DNA of 64,000 nt from Citrobacter amalonaticus (lineage in GTDB: Bacteria; Pseudomonadota; Gammaproteobacteria; Enterobacterales; Enterobacteriaceae), in NCBI RefSeq assembly GCF_018252635.1, contig NZ_JAGTXM010000006.1, positions 1-64,000 on the forward strand, read 5' to 3'. The notes under the pieces are model-generated. The model saw nothing but the letters and a program-made list of their open reading frames with translations, made no database searches and had not been told where the DNA came from. How positions within the stretch are numbered: the stretch's first letter is position 1; every line of letters begins with the position of its first letter. Below are positions 55,334 to 63,660 of the stretch, one piece after another. The translations under genes and the position numbers were made by a program.

Positions 55334-56323
55334 TCAAAGCTCCCTTGCCAGTTTGCGTTTTTCGTTCCACGCCGTGGCGCTGATGCTGACCAGAATAATG
55401 ACGCCGCTGAAAACGGTATGCCAGTATGAGGAGACGCTGAGCAGCGTCAGACCGTTTTGTAAAAAGGCCAGCAAAATTACCCCCAGCAGCGTCCCGGTCA
55501 ATGTGCCGCGCCCACCGCTCATGCTGGTACCGCCCAGCACAACCGCCGCCAGCACCGTCAGCTCAAAACCGAGCAGGGAGTTCGGCGCCACGGACTGTGT
55601 GATCTGCGCCTGCACAACTGCCGCTACGCCCGCGAGGATGCCCATATAGCCGTAGACATAAAAATGCAGTTTCAACAGGTTCAGCCCGAGACGGGAGGCG
55701 GCGTCGCGGTTGCCGCCCATCGCGTAAATCTGGCGACCAAGACGGGTATAATTCATCAGGATCGCGGTGAAGACGATCACCGCCGCCAGACACAGTAACG
55801 GCAGGGTAATACCATAGTCATAGCCATCGGCCGCAGTGAATGAAAGCCAGTTGATGCCGTTCATGAACCAGTCCGGGAAGCCGTACAGCCAGGTACCTTT
55901 GGTGGCGTAAACCAGCAGACCGTAATAGACGTTAAGCGTAGCGATGGTAATGATGATGGCGGGCACGCGTAGCCAGTAGACCAGAAAGCCGTTAATCAGC
56001 CCGAGCAATAACCCGACGGCGATGGCGATGGTCAGCGCCAGCAGAAAGTTGCCGCCGTGGGCGATCACCCAGCTTGCCATCGCGTATTGCGCTATCGCCG
56101 TCATCGCCGGAAACGAAATATCGATTCCCCCGGAGATCAGCACGACAAACAACCCGCAGGCGAGAATACCGAGAATGGCATAACTGGTGGCGACGTCCGT
56201 CAGGTTTCCGAGTGACAGAAACTCGTCGGTGCTGACGCTCAGCCCAACGGCAAGCGCAACCACCAGCAGGCCCAGCCAGAATTCATGGTGCCCGACTAAA
56301 CGGGAGAGACGAAAGTTATTCAT
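55334..56323 (-). CDS. sugar ABC transporter permease (RbsC type) 2
   Basis: A 329-residue permease of the same family as its neighbour (GLFVVLISGGIDISFPAMTAIAQ, LLGLINGFLVYWLRVPAIIITI, VLAAVVLGGTSMSGGRGTLT). The start MNNFRLSRLVGH was chosen because it overlaps the ATPase stop by 8 bp as expected in a coupled operon. The 42 codons open upstream lie inside the ATPase gene and are not family-like. Confidence 0.87.
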   Translation of the reverse strand: MNNFRLSRLVGHHEFWLGLLVVALAVGLSVSTDEFLSLGNLTDVATSYAILGILACGLFVVLISGGIDISFPAMTAIAQYAMASWVIAHGGNFLLALTIAIAVGLLLGLINGFLVYWLRVPAIIITIATLNVYYGLLVYATKGTWLYGFPDWFMNGINWLSFTAADGYDYGITLPLLCLAAVIVFTAILMNYTRLGRQIYAMGGNRDAASRLGLNLLKLHFYVYGYMGILAGVAAVVQAQITQSVAPNSLLGFELTVLAAVVLGGTSMSGGRGTLTGTLLGVILLAFLQNGLTLLSVSSYWHTVFSGVIILVSISATAWNEKRKLAREL

Positions 56324-57824
56324 GGATGACCTCGACCACCTCTGCAATGTCCTCTTCACGACAGCGATGCGGATTAAACTCGGCGACCAGCTTCCCGCGA
56401 CGCATGACCAGTACGCGGTGGCTGTTGTAATACGCTTCCGGGATCTCATCGCAAATCATCAGCACCGCCATTCCCTGTTCCGCAAGATTGCGGGCGATTT
56501 GGTAGATCCCCTCTTTGTTAGCGATATCAACCCCCACCGTCGGGGAGTCCAGGATCAGGATACGCGGCTGGGTCGCCACCCACTTGGCAATGGCGATGCG
56601 CTGGGCGTTGCCGCCGGAGAGCGTTTTGACCGGCAACTGCGGATCGGCCACCTTGATGTTCAGTTCACGGATCAGATCGGCGACCAGCGTTTTTGCTTTA
56701 CCGTGGTCGAGCAGGCCGCTGCGGGTATGCAGTTTGTCGAAGACCGTGACAATGGTGTTATCGTAGATTGACTGCTCCATGATCAGCCCCTGGGTCAGGC
56801 GATCTTCCGAGACATAGCCGATCCCGTGCCTGATGGCGTCATGGTTGTTGCGCAGTTGAACCGGCTTCCCGTTGATGCGGATTTCACCGCCTTCCGGGCG
56901 GGTCATGCCAAACAGACTCAGACAGAGTTCGGTGCGGCCCGCACCGAGCAGGCCGACTATCGATACGATCTCACCGCTGCGCAGCGACAGGTTGATGTCC
57001 TGGTATTTTCCTTTGCGGCTGAGGTTGCGCAGCTCCAGCATTGGCTCTTGCTCAACCGGTGGTTTTTCCGGCAGCGGACTGTAGTGGAAGCGTTGACCGG
57101 TCATCAGGAATGCCAGTTCATGACTGTCGAGTTCGCTGGCGGGGTACGTCCCCACCAGTTTGCCGTCGCGCATCACGCTGATGCGATCTGCCACTTCCAT
57201 CACTTCATCAAGACGGTGGCTGACGAACACCACGCATATCCCGTCGGCTTTCAGTTCGTTGACCACGCGCAGCAGGCCGTTGACCTCCTGGCGCGTCAGG
57301 GACGCGGTGGGTTCGTCCATAATCACCAGACGCGCATCGGCAGCAATGGCGCGACAAATTGCGACGAGCTGACGGTCGGCAATGGAGAGTTTTTCCACTT
57401 TTTTATCAGGATCGATGCTGACGCCAATCCGCTTCATCGCCGCCAGCGCCTGTTGCTTCATCGTGCCGCGCCGCACCCAGAGGTCACCGCCGGGCAGATA
57501 GCGGTTGACGGCAATATTCTCCGCCACGCTGAAGTTAGGAAAGAGGGACAAATCCTGATAGATAACCTGAATGCCGTAATGCGAAGAGAGCTGCGGCGAC
57601 AACTGGTGGAACAGTTTGCCATCCAGCAGGATCTGCGCCCCTTTTTCCGGCTGATAGACCCCGGAAATCACCTTAATAATGGTGCTTTTACCGCAACCGT
57701 TCTGTCCTGCCAGACAGTGAACTTCGCCTTTTTTCAGCGTCAGATTCACATTATCCAGCGCCAGCACGCCCGGGAATTGCTTGCTGATATTCTCAAGAGT
57801 GATAAATGCGGTGGTGTCTGTCAT
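56316..57824 (-). CDS. sugar ABC transporter ATP-binding protein (RbsA type)
   Basis: A 502-residue fused double ABC ATPase. The first domain has Walker A GQNGCGKST, Walker B VIMDEPTASL and a DRQLVAICRAIA signature region. The second has the degenerate GLLGAGRTEL P-loop, signature LSGGNAQRIAIAKW and LILDSPTVGVD. The asymmetry is normal for RbsA/MglA/XylG. The ATG at 57824 has AGGGG at 8-nt spacing; TTG at 57830 is too close to it. Confidence 0.9.
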   Translation of the reverse strand: MTDTTAFITLENISKQFPGVLALDNVNLTLKKGEVHCLAGQNGCGKSTIIKVISGVYQPEKGAQILLDGKLFHQLSPQLSSHYGIQVIYQDLSLFPNFSVAENIAVNRYLPGGDLWVRRGTMKQQALAAMKRIGVSIDPDKKVEKLSIADRQLVAICRAIAADARLVIMDEPTASLTRQEVNGLLRVVNELKADGICVVFVSHRLDEVMEVADRISVMRDGKLVGTYPASELDSHELAFLMTGQRFHYSPLPEKPPVEQEPMLELRNLSRKGKYQDINLSLRSGEIVSIVGLLGAGRTELCLSLFGMTRPEGGEIRINGKPVQLRNNHDAIRHGIGYVSEDRLTQGLIMEQSIYDNTIVTVFDKLHTRSGLLDHGKAKTLVADLIRELNIKVADPQLPVKTLSGGNAQRIAIAKWVATQPRILILDSPTVGVDIANKEGIYQIARNLAEQGMAVLMICDEIPEAYYNSHRVLVMRRGKLVAEFNPHRCREEDIAEVVEVIHE

Positions 57825-57841
57825 GGACAATACCCCTGCGA

Positions 57842-57899
57842 GCGCCCTGACGGGCGCAGAGTGTTAAGCCTGTTGATAGCGCCGACCAGACGGTCGGCG
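57842..57899 (-). other. paired intercistronic hairpins
   Basis: Two stable stems lie between the binding-protein stop and the ATPase start: GCGCCC/GGGCGC (57842-57857) and CGCCGACC/GGTCGGCG (57880-57899). Neither is followed by a T run. Such structures commonly stabilise the upstream binding-protein message so it is made in excess of the transporter. Confidence 0.6.
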
Positions 57900-57927
57900 T
57901 GAGGTTTCCCTGGTGATGGCTGGAGCC

Positions 57928-58911
57928 TTAGAAACCGAGTGATTGCGCGTTGTCTTTGGTGACTTCGAGGATCTTGTTAAAACGGATCACTTTCTTCTCC
58001 ATGTCGACATCGGCTTTCCCTAATCCTTCAATGGTCAGATCTGGCGTGACCTCTTTGCCTTGCAGCAACTGATCTGCCACGGTCACCAGCGCGTAGCCGG
58101 CATCTTTCGGATCCCACAGCATCGCTTTTTTGATGTCGCCACGCATCAGATAAGGCGCTGCCTGTGCGGGCATCGCAATTCCCACCACGGCAATTTTATC
58201 TTTCGCGCGTTTTTTCTGTACTGCCTGACCTGCACCAATCGGACCCAGCGAACCGAAGCCAATGATGCCCTTCATCTGCGGATAGGTCTTCATCAGATCC
58301 AGCGTGGTGGAGTAGGATTTGTCGATGCTCTCAGCCACCGGCAGACGGGTGGTGACTTCAAACATCTCCGGGTATTTTTCTTTCTGATACTTGATGGCGT
58401 AATCGGCCCAGGCGTTGTGTAACGGCACGGTCAGCGAGCCGACGTAAATCGCATAACCGCCTTTACCGCCCATATCCTTCGCCAGTTCATCGACGTTGGC
58501 CTGCGCGTACTTCTCGCTGTCGATTGTTTCAATATCCCACTGGCCGATTTGCTGATCCGGCGATTCGTGGGTCAGAACAACAATGCCCTTATCGCGCGCT
58601 TTTTTCAGCACGGGCTCAAGCACCTTGGCGTCATTAGGTACCACAATGATCGCGTTAACGTTCTTGGCGATGAGATCTTCAATGACCTTCACCTGCTGAG
58701 CCGGGTCCGGTGTGGAAGGACCGGTCTGATAAGCATTCACATCCAGTTTCTTCGCTGCTTCATTGACGCCGGTTTCCATGCGGTTAAACCACGGAATACC
58801 GGTGACTTTAGCAACCACAGCAATTTCGTATTTTTCTGCCGCAAAGGACGGGCCGGACAACATGCATGCAGAAACCAGGGTTGCACTGAGTAATGCGAGT
58901 TTGAATTTCAT
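57928..58911 (-). CDS. periplasmic sugar-binding protein of ABC transporter
   Basis: A 327-residue substrate-binding protein of the RbsB/LsrB/RhaS group. A signal peptide of about 24 residues ends PSFAA. The mature start EKYEIAVVAKVTGIPWFNRM is typical, with STPDPAQQVKVIEDLIAKNV and GIIGFGSLGPIGAG as hinge and ligand-side segments. It is first in the operon. No regulator gene is adjacent. A single CRP-like half-site is seen upstream. Confidence 0.88.
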   Translation of the reverse strand: MKFKLALLSATLVSACMLSGPSFAAEKYEIAVVAKVTGIPWFNRMETGVNEAAKKLDVNAYQTGPSTPDPAQQVKVIEDLIAKNVNAIIVVPNDAKVLEPVLKKARDKGIVVLTHESPDQQIGQWDIETIDSEKYAQANVDELAKDMGGKGGYAIYVGSLTVPLHNAWADYAIKYQKEKYPEMFEVTTRLPVAESIDKSYSTTLDLMKTYPQMKGIIGFGSLGPIGAGQAVQKKRAKDKIAVVGIAMPAQAAPYLMRGDIKKAMLWDPKDAGYALVTVADQLLQGKEVTPDLTIEGLGKADVDMEKKVIRFNKILEVTKDNAQSLGF

Positions 58912-59339
58912 AGTTGTACCTTTTGTAGGGACCGGGGCATGTCACGGACAGGAGGTTATCAACGAAGGGAAGAGGTAATGAATCGCAAGTTTCGTAAATG
59001 TGACAAATGCCCATTATTGTTAATTTATTGGATTTTTTTTAGTTAAAATTTGGTTAATTTTTAAGATTGTAGCGTACTGGCGATTCATTTTATTGTTAAT
59101 AAATGTCGAAAATGGTTTATTTATTTTAACAATTCATTATCAAAATGACCGAGATGCACAGAAAGTTACCGCCGCGGGCACGCAATCCCCAAAGATGAAA
59201 TCGCAAATCTGAGAACTGAATCGAGCCCATAAATCAGCGCTCAACATTCCTCATTTCAATGTTATCCTCACGGGCAATCCTGTCACGGCGATCGTGACTC
59301 TCGTGGCCATCCTGTTTTTATGGGGAGTCAAAGTTATTC
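58912..59339. other. divergent intergenic region, binding protein / DUF1007
   Basis: 428 bases with no gene that I can support. A very AT-rich stretch (59005-59150, runs of T and A) sits in the middle, likely housing the promoter of the minus-strand sugar operon and possibly an H-NS- or IHF-prone region. Near the plus-strand gene, GTCACG-N5-CGTGAC at 59282-59298 is a perfect inverted repeat. No terminator is seen. Confidence 0.6.
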
Positions 59340-59969
59340 ATGATACGCGGCGCTTTGTTGGTGTTACTCGCTTTTTTGACGTTTACGGTGAGCGCACATC
59401 CTCACAGTTTCATCCGTCTGAAAACAGAAGTGGTTAGCGATAACGGGGCTATTGTGGCGCTGAAGATGCGTTGGACAATGGATGAGCTGACCTCCGCCGA
59501 CCTGTTATATGATGCGGGCGATGCGAAACCGGGTTCTGAAATCTGGAAGAAACTGGCGGCGGAAGTGATGGCGAATGTCCTGGGACAGCACTATTTTACC
59601 GAAATGTGGCACAACGGGCAGCGCGTGAAATTTAAAAACCTCCCTACGGAATACAGCATGGAGCGTGATGAGCATCAGGCCGTGCTCACCTTTGTACTGC
59701 CGCTTGCGAAACCGCAACCCTTGAGCGGGCAACGCTACACCTTCTCAACCTTTGATCCCTCTTACTACGTCGATATGAGCTACGAAGATGATAACGATGC
59801 AACGCTGTCGTCGGCGTTGCGTAAACAATGTGAGATCGCCGTGCATACACCGGCGCCGAGTGAAGAATCGCTTAGCTTTGCCCAGTCGCTGGATAAGGAA
59901 GATGCGCCGCCAGAGGATATGGAACTGGGTAAACAATTCGCGCAGACGGTGACAGTCACATGTCAGTAA
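59340..59969 (+). CDS. DUF1007 periplasmic protein, probable metal-transport partner
   Basis: A 209-residue exported protein. The signal peptide ends at VSA, and the mature protein begins HPHSFIRLKTEV, a His-rich amino terminus suited to metal binding. The body is an acidic beta-sandwich (FDPSYYVDMSYEDDNDATL). DUF1007 proteins commonly precede NicO-type transporters, and the next gene is one. The role is probably periplasmic metal (nickel or cobalt) handling. The GGAG is about 13 nt from the ATG, slightly long. Confidence 0.82.
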   Translation: MIRGALLVLLAFLTFTVSAHPHSFIRLKTEVVSDNGAIVALKMRWTMDELTSADLLYDAGDAKPGSEIWKKLAAEVMANVLGQHYFTEMWHNGQRVKFKNLPTEYSMERDEHQAVLTFVLPLAKPQPLSGQRYTFSTFDPSYYVDMSYEDDNDATLSSALRKQCEIAVHTPAPSEESLSFAQSLDKEDAPPEDMELGKQFAQTVTVTCQ

Positions 59970-60940
59970 TGTCGACTAACCGCATTCACGCACGGCGCTG
60001 GATATCGCTGTGGCCGCTGGCGCTTTTTTTACTGATTGCGGCGATCGGTGGCGTCTGGCTGTGGCACGCCTGGCCGCAGGTGATGGTCAAAAGTATTGTC
60101 TGGCAGCGGGAGGTGAATCAGCAGATGAGCGTGTTGCTGAAGGCCGTATCCGCCAGTCCCGCTCAGGCGGGCGGGTCGTTGCTACTGTTTAGCTTTTTAT
60201 ATGGTGTGCTGCACGCGCTGGGGCCGGGACATGGAAAAGTGGTGATCACCACCTGGCTGGCGACCCATCCTTCTAAGCTGAGGTCGAGTATTAGCCTGAC
60301 GCTGGCCTCCTCGTTATTGCAGGGGCTGGTGGCGATCGGGCTGGTCGTGGTGGTGCTGAACGTTCTGCAACTGCCGGCGAGACAGTTACATCTGAGTGGT
60401 TTCTGGCTGGAGAAGGGGAGCTATGCGTTAGTGGGAATTCTGGGCGTTCTGCTCTGCTGGCGGGCGCTGAAGAGACTGCACGCACTGCTGCGCAAACCCA
60501 GGTTTACCGCCTTCACGCCGCATCATATACACCATGAAAACTGTGGGTGCGGGCATCAGCACCTGCCGAATCCGGATCAGCTTCATCGTGATGACGACTG
60601 GCGTGCACGGCTGATGATTATTCTGTCGATGGGGATGCGTCCCTGTTCCGGAGCGATCGTGGTGCTGCTGTTCAGCAAAGTCATCGGCGTTTTTTACTGG
60701 GGGATGGCCTCGGCACTGGCGATGGCGGCGGGAACGTCGCTGACAATTACCTCTCTGGCGTTACTGGTGCACAGTTTTCGTACGCTGGCGGTCAGGCTGA
60801 GCGGCAGGAACTCGCCAGTATTGTGGCGGCAGATAGGTTGGTCAACGCTGGCGTTAGCCGGAGGTGTGATCCTGGTCGTTGCAGCGGTGGTGATGTGGTT
60901 AAGTGCGGTACCAGCAGGAAGGGGATTACGGCCGTTTTAA
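59960..60940 (+). CDS. NicO-family nickel/cobalt transporter
   Basis: A 326-residue membrane protein of the NicO/RcnA superfamily with about six membrane segments. Signature HALGPGHGKVVITTWLATHP is near residue 89. A His/Cys-rich cytoplasmic loop (HHIHHENCGCGHQHLP, near residues 190-207) is a metal-sensing or binding stretch. It then has SMGMRPCSGAIVVLLF. It overlaps the DUF1007 gene by 10 bp. Whether it imports or exports metal cannot be read from the sequence; RcnA relatives are exporters. Confidence 0.85.
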   Translation: MSVMSTNRIHARRWISLWPLALFLLIAAIGGVWLWHAWPQVMVKSIVWQREVNQQMSVLLKAVSASPAQAGGSLLLFSFLYGVLHALGPGHGKVVITTWLATHPSKLRSSISLTLASSLLQGLVAIGLVVVVLNVLQLPARQLHLSGFWLEKGSYALVGILGVLLCWRALKRLHALLRKPRFTAFTPHHIHHENCGCGHQHLPNPDQLHRDDDWRARLMIILSMGMRPCSGAIVVLLFSKVIGVFYWGMASALAMAAGTSLTITSLALLVHSFRTLAVRLSGRNSPVLWRQIGWSTLALAGGVILVVAAVVMWLSAVPAGRGLRPF

Positions 60941-60958
60941 ACGCGCCTTGGGGGAGAA

Positions 60959-61039
60959 TGCCTGATGGCGCTTCGCTTATCCGGCCTACAGATCATTTTC
61001 CTCTGTAGGCCGGATAAGGCGTTAGTCGCCATCCGGCAG
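60959..61039. repeat. BIME between NicO gene and suhB
   Basis: Inverted REP pair: TGCCTGATGGCGCTTCGC with TTATCCGGCCTACA, then TGTAGGCCGGATAAGGCG with GCCATCCGGCA. It lies between convergent genes. Confidence 0.9.
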
Positions 61040-61046
61040 CAAGCGA

Positions 61047-61850
61047 TTAACGCTTCAGCGCGTCGCTCAGTTCATCACGCATATTCGCCAGCATCGCTTT
61101 TACCACACGCGGGTTGCCCGCCACGATGTTGCCGGTCGTCATGTAGTTATGACCACCGGTAAAGTCGCAGACCAGAGCGCCGGCTTCACGGGCGATCAGT
61201 TCGCCAGCGGCGAAATCCCACGGACGCAGACCAATTTCGAAATAACCGTCAACGCGCGCAGCGGCCACATAGGCCAGATCCAGCGCAGCAGACCCGGTGC
61301 GACGGAAGTCAGCACACTCGGTAAACATTTTGCCGAGGATATTCATGTAAGAGGTGGCGTGCTGTTTGGCTTTGAACGGGAAGCCGGTGGCGATAATAGT
61401 GCCATCGAGGTCACGCGCATTGCTGCCGCGCAGACGATAGCCATTCAACTGAGCACCCTGACCGCGGGTCGCGGTAAACAGTTCATTACGCATCGGATCG
61501 TAAACCACAGCGACTTCAGTGCGGCCTTTAATGCGTACAGCGATGGAAACCGCGAAGTGCGGCAGACGTTTGACGAAGTTGGTGGTGCCATCCAGTGGAT
61601 CGATAACCCATTGAACATCCTGATCGGTACCTTCATGTTCACCGCTTTCTTCGGTGATGATGGTGTGCTGTGGGTATGATTTGCGGATCGTTTCGATAAT
61701 AATCGCTTCGGCGGCTTTATCGACGTTGGTCACGAAATCATTGCTGCCTTTCTGGCTGGTTTCTACTGAGTCAGGTGTTTCGTAGTGTTTGGCAATTACA
61801 TTACCCGCCTTGCGCGCTGCGCGCACGGCGATGGTCAGCATCGGATGCAT
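61047..61850 (-). CDS. suhB: inositol-1-monophosphatase / Nus factor SuhB
   Basis: A 267-residue Li+-sensitive phosphatase fold protein, which in E. coli also joins the rRNA antitermination complex with NusA/NusG. The metal-binding motifs are EESGEHEG and WVIDPLDGTTNFV. The C-terminal motif is LRPWDFAAGELIAREAG. The length equals E. coli SuhB. It diverges from trmJ. Confidence 0.97.
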   Translation of the reverse strand: MHPMLTIAVRAARKAGNVIAKHYETPDSVETSQKGSNDFVTNVDKAAEAIIIETIRKSYPQHTIITEESGEHEGTDQDVQWVIDPLDGTTNFVKRLPHFAVSIAVRIKGRTEVAVVYDPMRNELFTATRGQGAQLNGYRLRGSNARDLDGTIIATGFPFKAKQHATSYMNILGKMFTECADFRRTGSAALDLAYVAAARVDGYFEIGLRPWDFAAGELIAREAGALVCDFTGGHNYMTTGNIVAGNPRVVKAMLANMRDELSDALKR

Positions 61851-61968
61851 CGGTCTCTCTCACTGGATGTTAAAGAACGGGAAAACGGCGCAAAGTATAG
61901 CAGTGAGATCGGAATATGTCTTCGATTTATGATAATATGGGCGAATAATCTTTAGCTGAAGAAAGACA

Positions 61969-62700
61969 ATGCTGCAAAATATTCGAATCGTGCTGGTAGA
62001 AACGTCACACACCGGCAATATGGGCTCTGTTGCCCGCGCCATGAAAACAATGGGCTTAACCAACCTGTGGCTGGTGAACCCGCTCGTAAAACCTGACTCC
62101 CAGGCCATCGCCCTGGCGGCAGGGGCCAGCGATGTGATCGGCAACGCGCAGATTGTCGATACCCTCGATGAAGCGCTGGCCGGATGCAGTCTGGTGGTAG
62201 GGACCAGCGCACGTTCGCGTACGCTACCGTGGCCAATGCTTGATCCGCGCGAATGTGGTCTGAAAAGCGTTGCGGAAGCAGCGAATACCCCTGTCGCGCT
62301 GGTGTTTGGCCGTGAGCGTGTTGGGCTGACCAATGATGAGCTGCAAAAATGTCATTATCATGTCGCGATTGCGGCGAACCCGGAGTACAGCTCGCTGAAC
62401 CTGGCGATGGCGGTACAGGTCATCGCTTATGAAGTGCGCATGGCCTGGCTGGCGACCCAGGAAAATCCTGACGCGGTGGTGCATGAAGAAGCGCCATACC
62501 CGCTGGTGGACGATCTGGAGCGTTTTTACGGTCACCTTGAACAGACGTTACTGTCGACGGGCTTTATCCGAGAAAACCATCCGGGACAGGTGATGAACAA
62601 ACTGCGTCGTCTGTTTACGCGCGCGCGTCCGGAGAGCCAGGAACTGAATATTCTGCGTGGGATGCTGGCATCTGTCGAACAGCAGAATAAAAGCAAGTAA
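61969..62700 (+). CDS. trmJ: tRNA (cytidine/uridine-2'-O-)-methyltransferase TrmJ
   Basis: A 243-residue SPOUT-family methyltransferase that 2'-O-methylates residue 32 of tRNAs. N-terminal [19 protein letters not shown] is a family hallmark, and the knot has [14 protein letters not shown]. Short GAAAG upstream of the ATG. It diverges from suhB and is followed by a BIME and the isc operon. Confidence 0.96.
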   Translation: MLQNIRIVLVETSHTGNMGSVARAMKTMGLTNLWLVNPLVKPDSQAIALAAGASDVIGNAQIVDTLDEALAGCSLVVGTSARSRTLPWPMLDPRECGLKSVAEAANTPVALVFGRERVGLTNDELQKCHYHVAIAANPEYSSLNLAMAVQVIAYEVRMAWLATQENPDAVVHEEAPYPLVDDLERFYGHLEQTLLSTGFIRENHPGQVMNKLRRLFTRARPESQELNILRGMLASVEQQNKSK

Positions 62701-62710
62701 CTGTGCTAAT

Positions 62711-62784
62711 GCCGGATGGCGCTTCGCTTATCCGGCCTGCGAATCGTGCGGCCTGTAGGCCGGATAAGCGAAGCGCCATCCGGC
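62711..62784. repeat. BIME between trmJ and iscR
   Basis: Inverted REP pair: GCCGGATGGCGCTTCGC with TTATCCGGCCTGC, then GCCTGTAGGCCGGATAAG with GCGCCATCCGGC. It ends 26 bp before the first IscR operator and separates trmJ from the isc promoter. Confidence 0.9.
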
Positions 62785-62809
62785 AAACGAATACCGCACG
62801 GAACGTCAA

Positions 62810-62834
62810 ATACCTGACTAAATTAGTCAAGTAA
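62810..62834. promoter_or_regulatory. IscR type 1 operator A
   Basis: A 25-bp site starting ATACCTGACT with centre AAATT and AGTCAAGTAA matches the [2Fe-2S]-IscR type 1 consensus (ATASYYGACTRWWWYAGTCRRSTAT in short form). It is adjacent to operator B. Confidence 0.85.
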
Positions 62835-62859
62835 ATAGTTGACTGATTTAGTCGGGAAT
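62835..62859. promoter_or_regulatory. IscR type 1 operator B
   Basis: ATAGTTGACT with centre GATTT and AGTCGGGAAT is the second 25-bp IscR site, immediately after A. Together they reproduce the two tandem operators of E. coli iscR, by which holo-IscR represses the isc operon. Confidence 0.87.
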
Positions 62860-62941
62860 GTCAGACTTGGCCCTGCTATGCAATACCCCCATTTTACAAT
62901 AAAAAACCCCGGGCAGGGGCGAGTTTGAGGCTAAGTAAGAC

Positions 62942-63433
62942 ATGAGACTGACATCTAAAGGGCGTTATGCCGTGACCGCAATGTTGGACGTTGCGCTCAA
63001 CTCCGAAGCGGGCCCGGTACCGTTGGCTGATATTTCTGAACGTCAGGGAATTTCCCTTTCTTATCTGGAACAGCTGTTCTCCCGTTTGCGTAAAAATGGT
63101 CTGGTGTCCAGCGTACGTGGGCCAGGCGGTGGTTATCTGCTGGGCAAAGATGCCGGCAGTATTGCAGTTGGTGAAGTGATTAGCGCTGTTGACGAGTCGG
63201 TTGATGCGACCCGCTGTCAGGGCAAAGGCGGTTGTCAGGGCGGCGATAAATGCCTGACCCACGCGCTGTGGCGCGATCTGAGCGACCGTCTGACTGGTTT
63301 TCTCAACAACATTACGTTAGGCGAACTGGTGAATAATCAGGAAGTCCTGGATGTGTCTGGTCGCCAGCACAGCCACGACGCTCCACGCACAAATCGTGCA
63401 CAAGACGCGATTGACGTTAAGTTACGCGCTTAA
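62942..63433 (+). CDS. iscR: Fe-S cluster-sensing regulator IscR
   Basis: A 163-residue Rrf2-family transcription factor that carries a [2Fe-2S] cluster on Cys92, Cys98, Cys104 and His107 (all present; [17 protein letters not shown]). The N-terminal winged helix includes [19 protein letters not shown]. It represses iscRSUA when loaded with its cluster and activates suf when apo. First gene of the isc operon. Confidence 0.97.
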   Translation: MRLTSKGRYAVTAMLDVALNSEAGPVPLADISERQGISLSYLEQLFSRLRKNGLVSSVRGPGGGYLLGKDAGSIAVGEVISAVDESVDATRCQGKGGCQGGDKCLTHALWRDLSDRLTGFLNNITLGELVNNQEVLDVSGRQHSHDAPRTNRAQDAIDVKLRA

Positions 63434-63443
63434 ATAGAAAATT

Positions 63444-63548
63444 ACGCAAATCATTCTGGCTGCATTGAGGCGGCAACTGAATGAATCCTCAGGCGTTTAC
63501 ACCAGTAAGTGACTGAGGTGAGTGAAGGCAGCCAGAAGTATTAAGCGT
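63444..63548. repeat. ERIC-like element in the iscR-iscS spacer
   Basis: The segment GGCGGCAACTGAATGAATCC ... AGTAAGTGACTGAGGTGAGT ... GGCAGCC aligns with the ERIC core (GGCGGCAAG-N3-GTGAATCC, AGTAAGTGACTGGGGTGAGC, GCAGCCAA). Its flanks are palindromic (TCTGGCTGC / GCAGCCAGA). It is more degenerate than the copy upstream of glnB. It lies inside the isc transcript. Confidence 0.78.
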
Positions 63549-63561
63549 AAAAGTATTCAGA

Positions 63562-63620
63562 GTCAGGCCGGAGCGCCTACGCTCCGTCAACACGGTCGTA
63601 CATCCAGCCGGTTGCCTGAC
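63562..63620 (+). promoter_or_regulatory. structured RNA in the iscR-iscS spacer
   Basis: GTCAGGC (63562-63568) pairs with GCCTGAC (63614-63620), enclosing an inner hairpin CGGAGCG-CCTA-CGCTCCG (63569-63586 region). Intergenic structure here is known in E. coli to protect iscR mRNA when RyhB triggers decay of iscSUA. Confidence 0.6.
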
Positions 63621-63630
63621 TCCTTGCATT

Positions 63631-63660
63631 GAAGCGATGTACGGAGTTTATAGAGCAATG
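63631..63660 (+). promoter_or_regulatory. predicted RyhB pairing site at iscS start
   Basis: GAAGCGATGT (63631-63640) and GAGCAATG (63653-63660, including the ATG) can pair with the RyhB core ACATTGCTTC and CATTGCTC, with one G-U. They leave the GGAG ribosome-binding site (63643-63646) in a loop between them. RyhB control of iscSUA is known in E. coli; its sequence is recalled, not aligned. Confidence 0.5.

Noticed and set aside
56826-57902. 358-codon plus-strand ORF over the ABC ATPase gene
   Set aside because: Antisense to well-conserved Walker and signature motifs; not a gene.
58985-59010. CRP site upstream of the sugar operon
   Set aside because: Only one TCACA half-site is recognisable (minus strand) and the other half does not fit TGTGA with 6-nt spacing.
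61149-61679. 176-codon ORF opposite suhB
   Set aside because: Antisense to the conserved suhB motifs, with no independent support.
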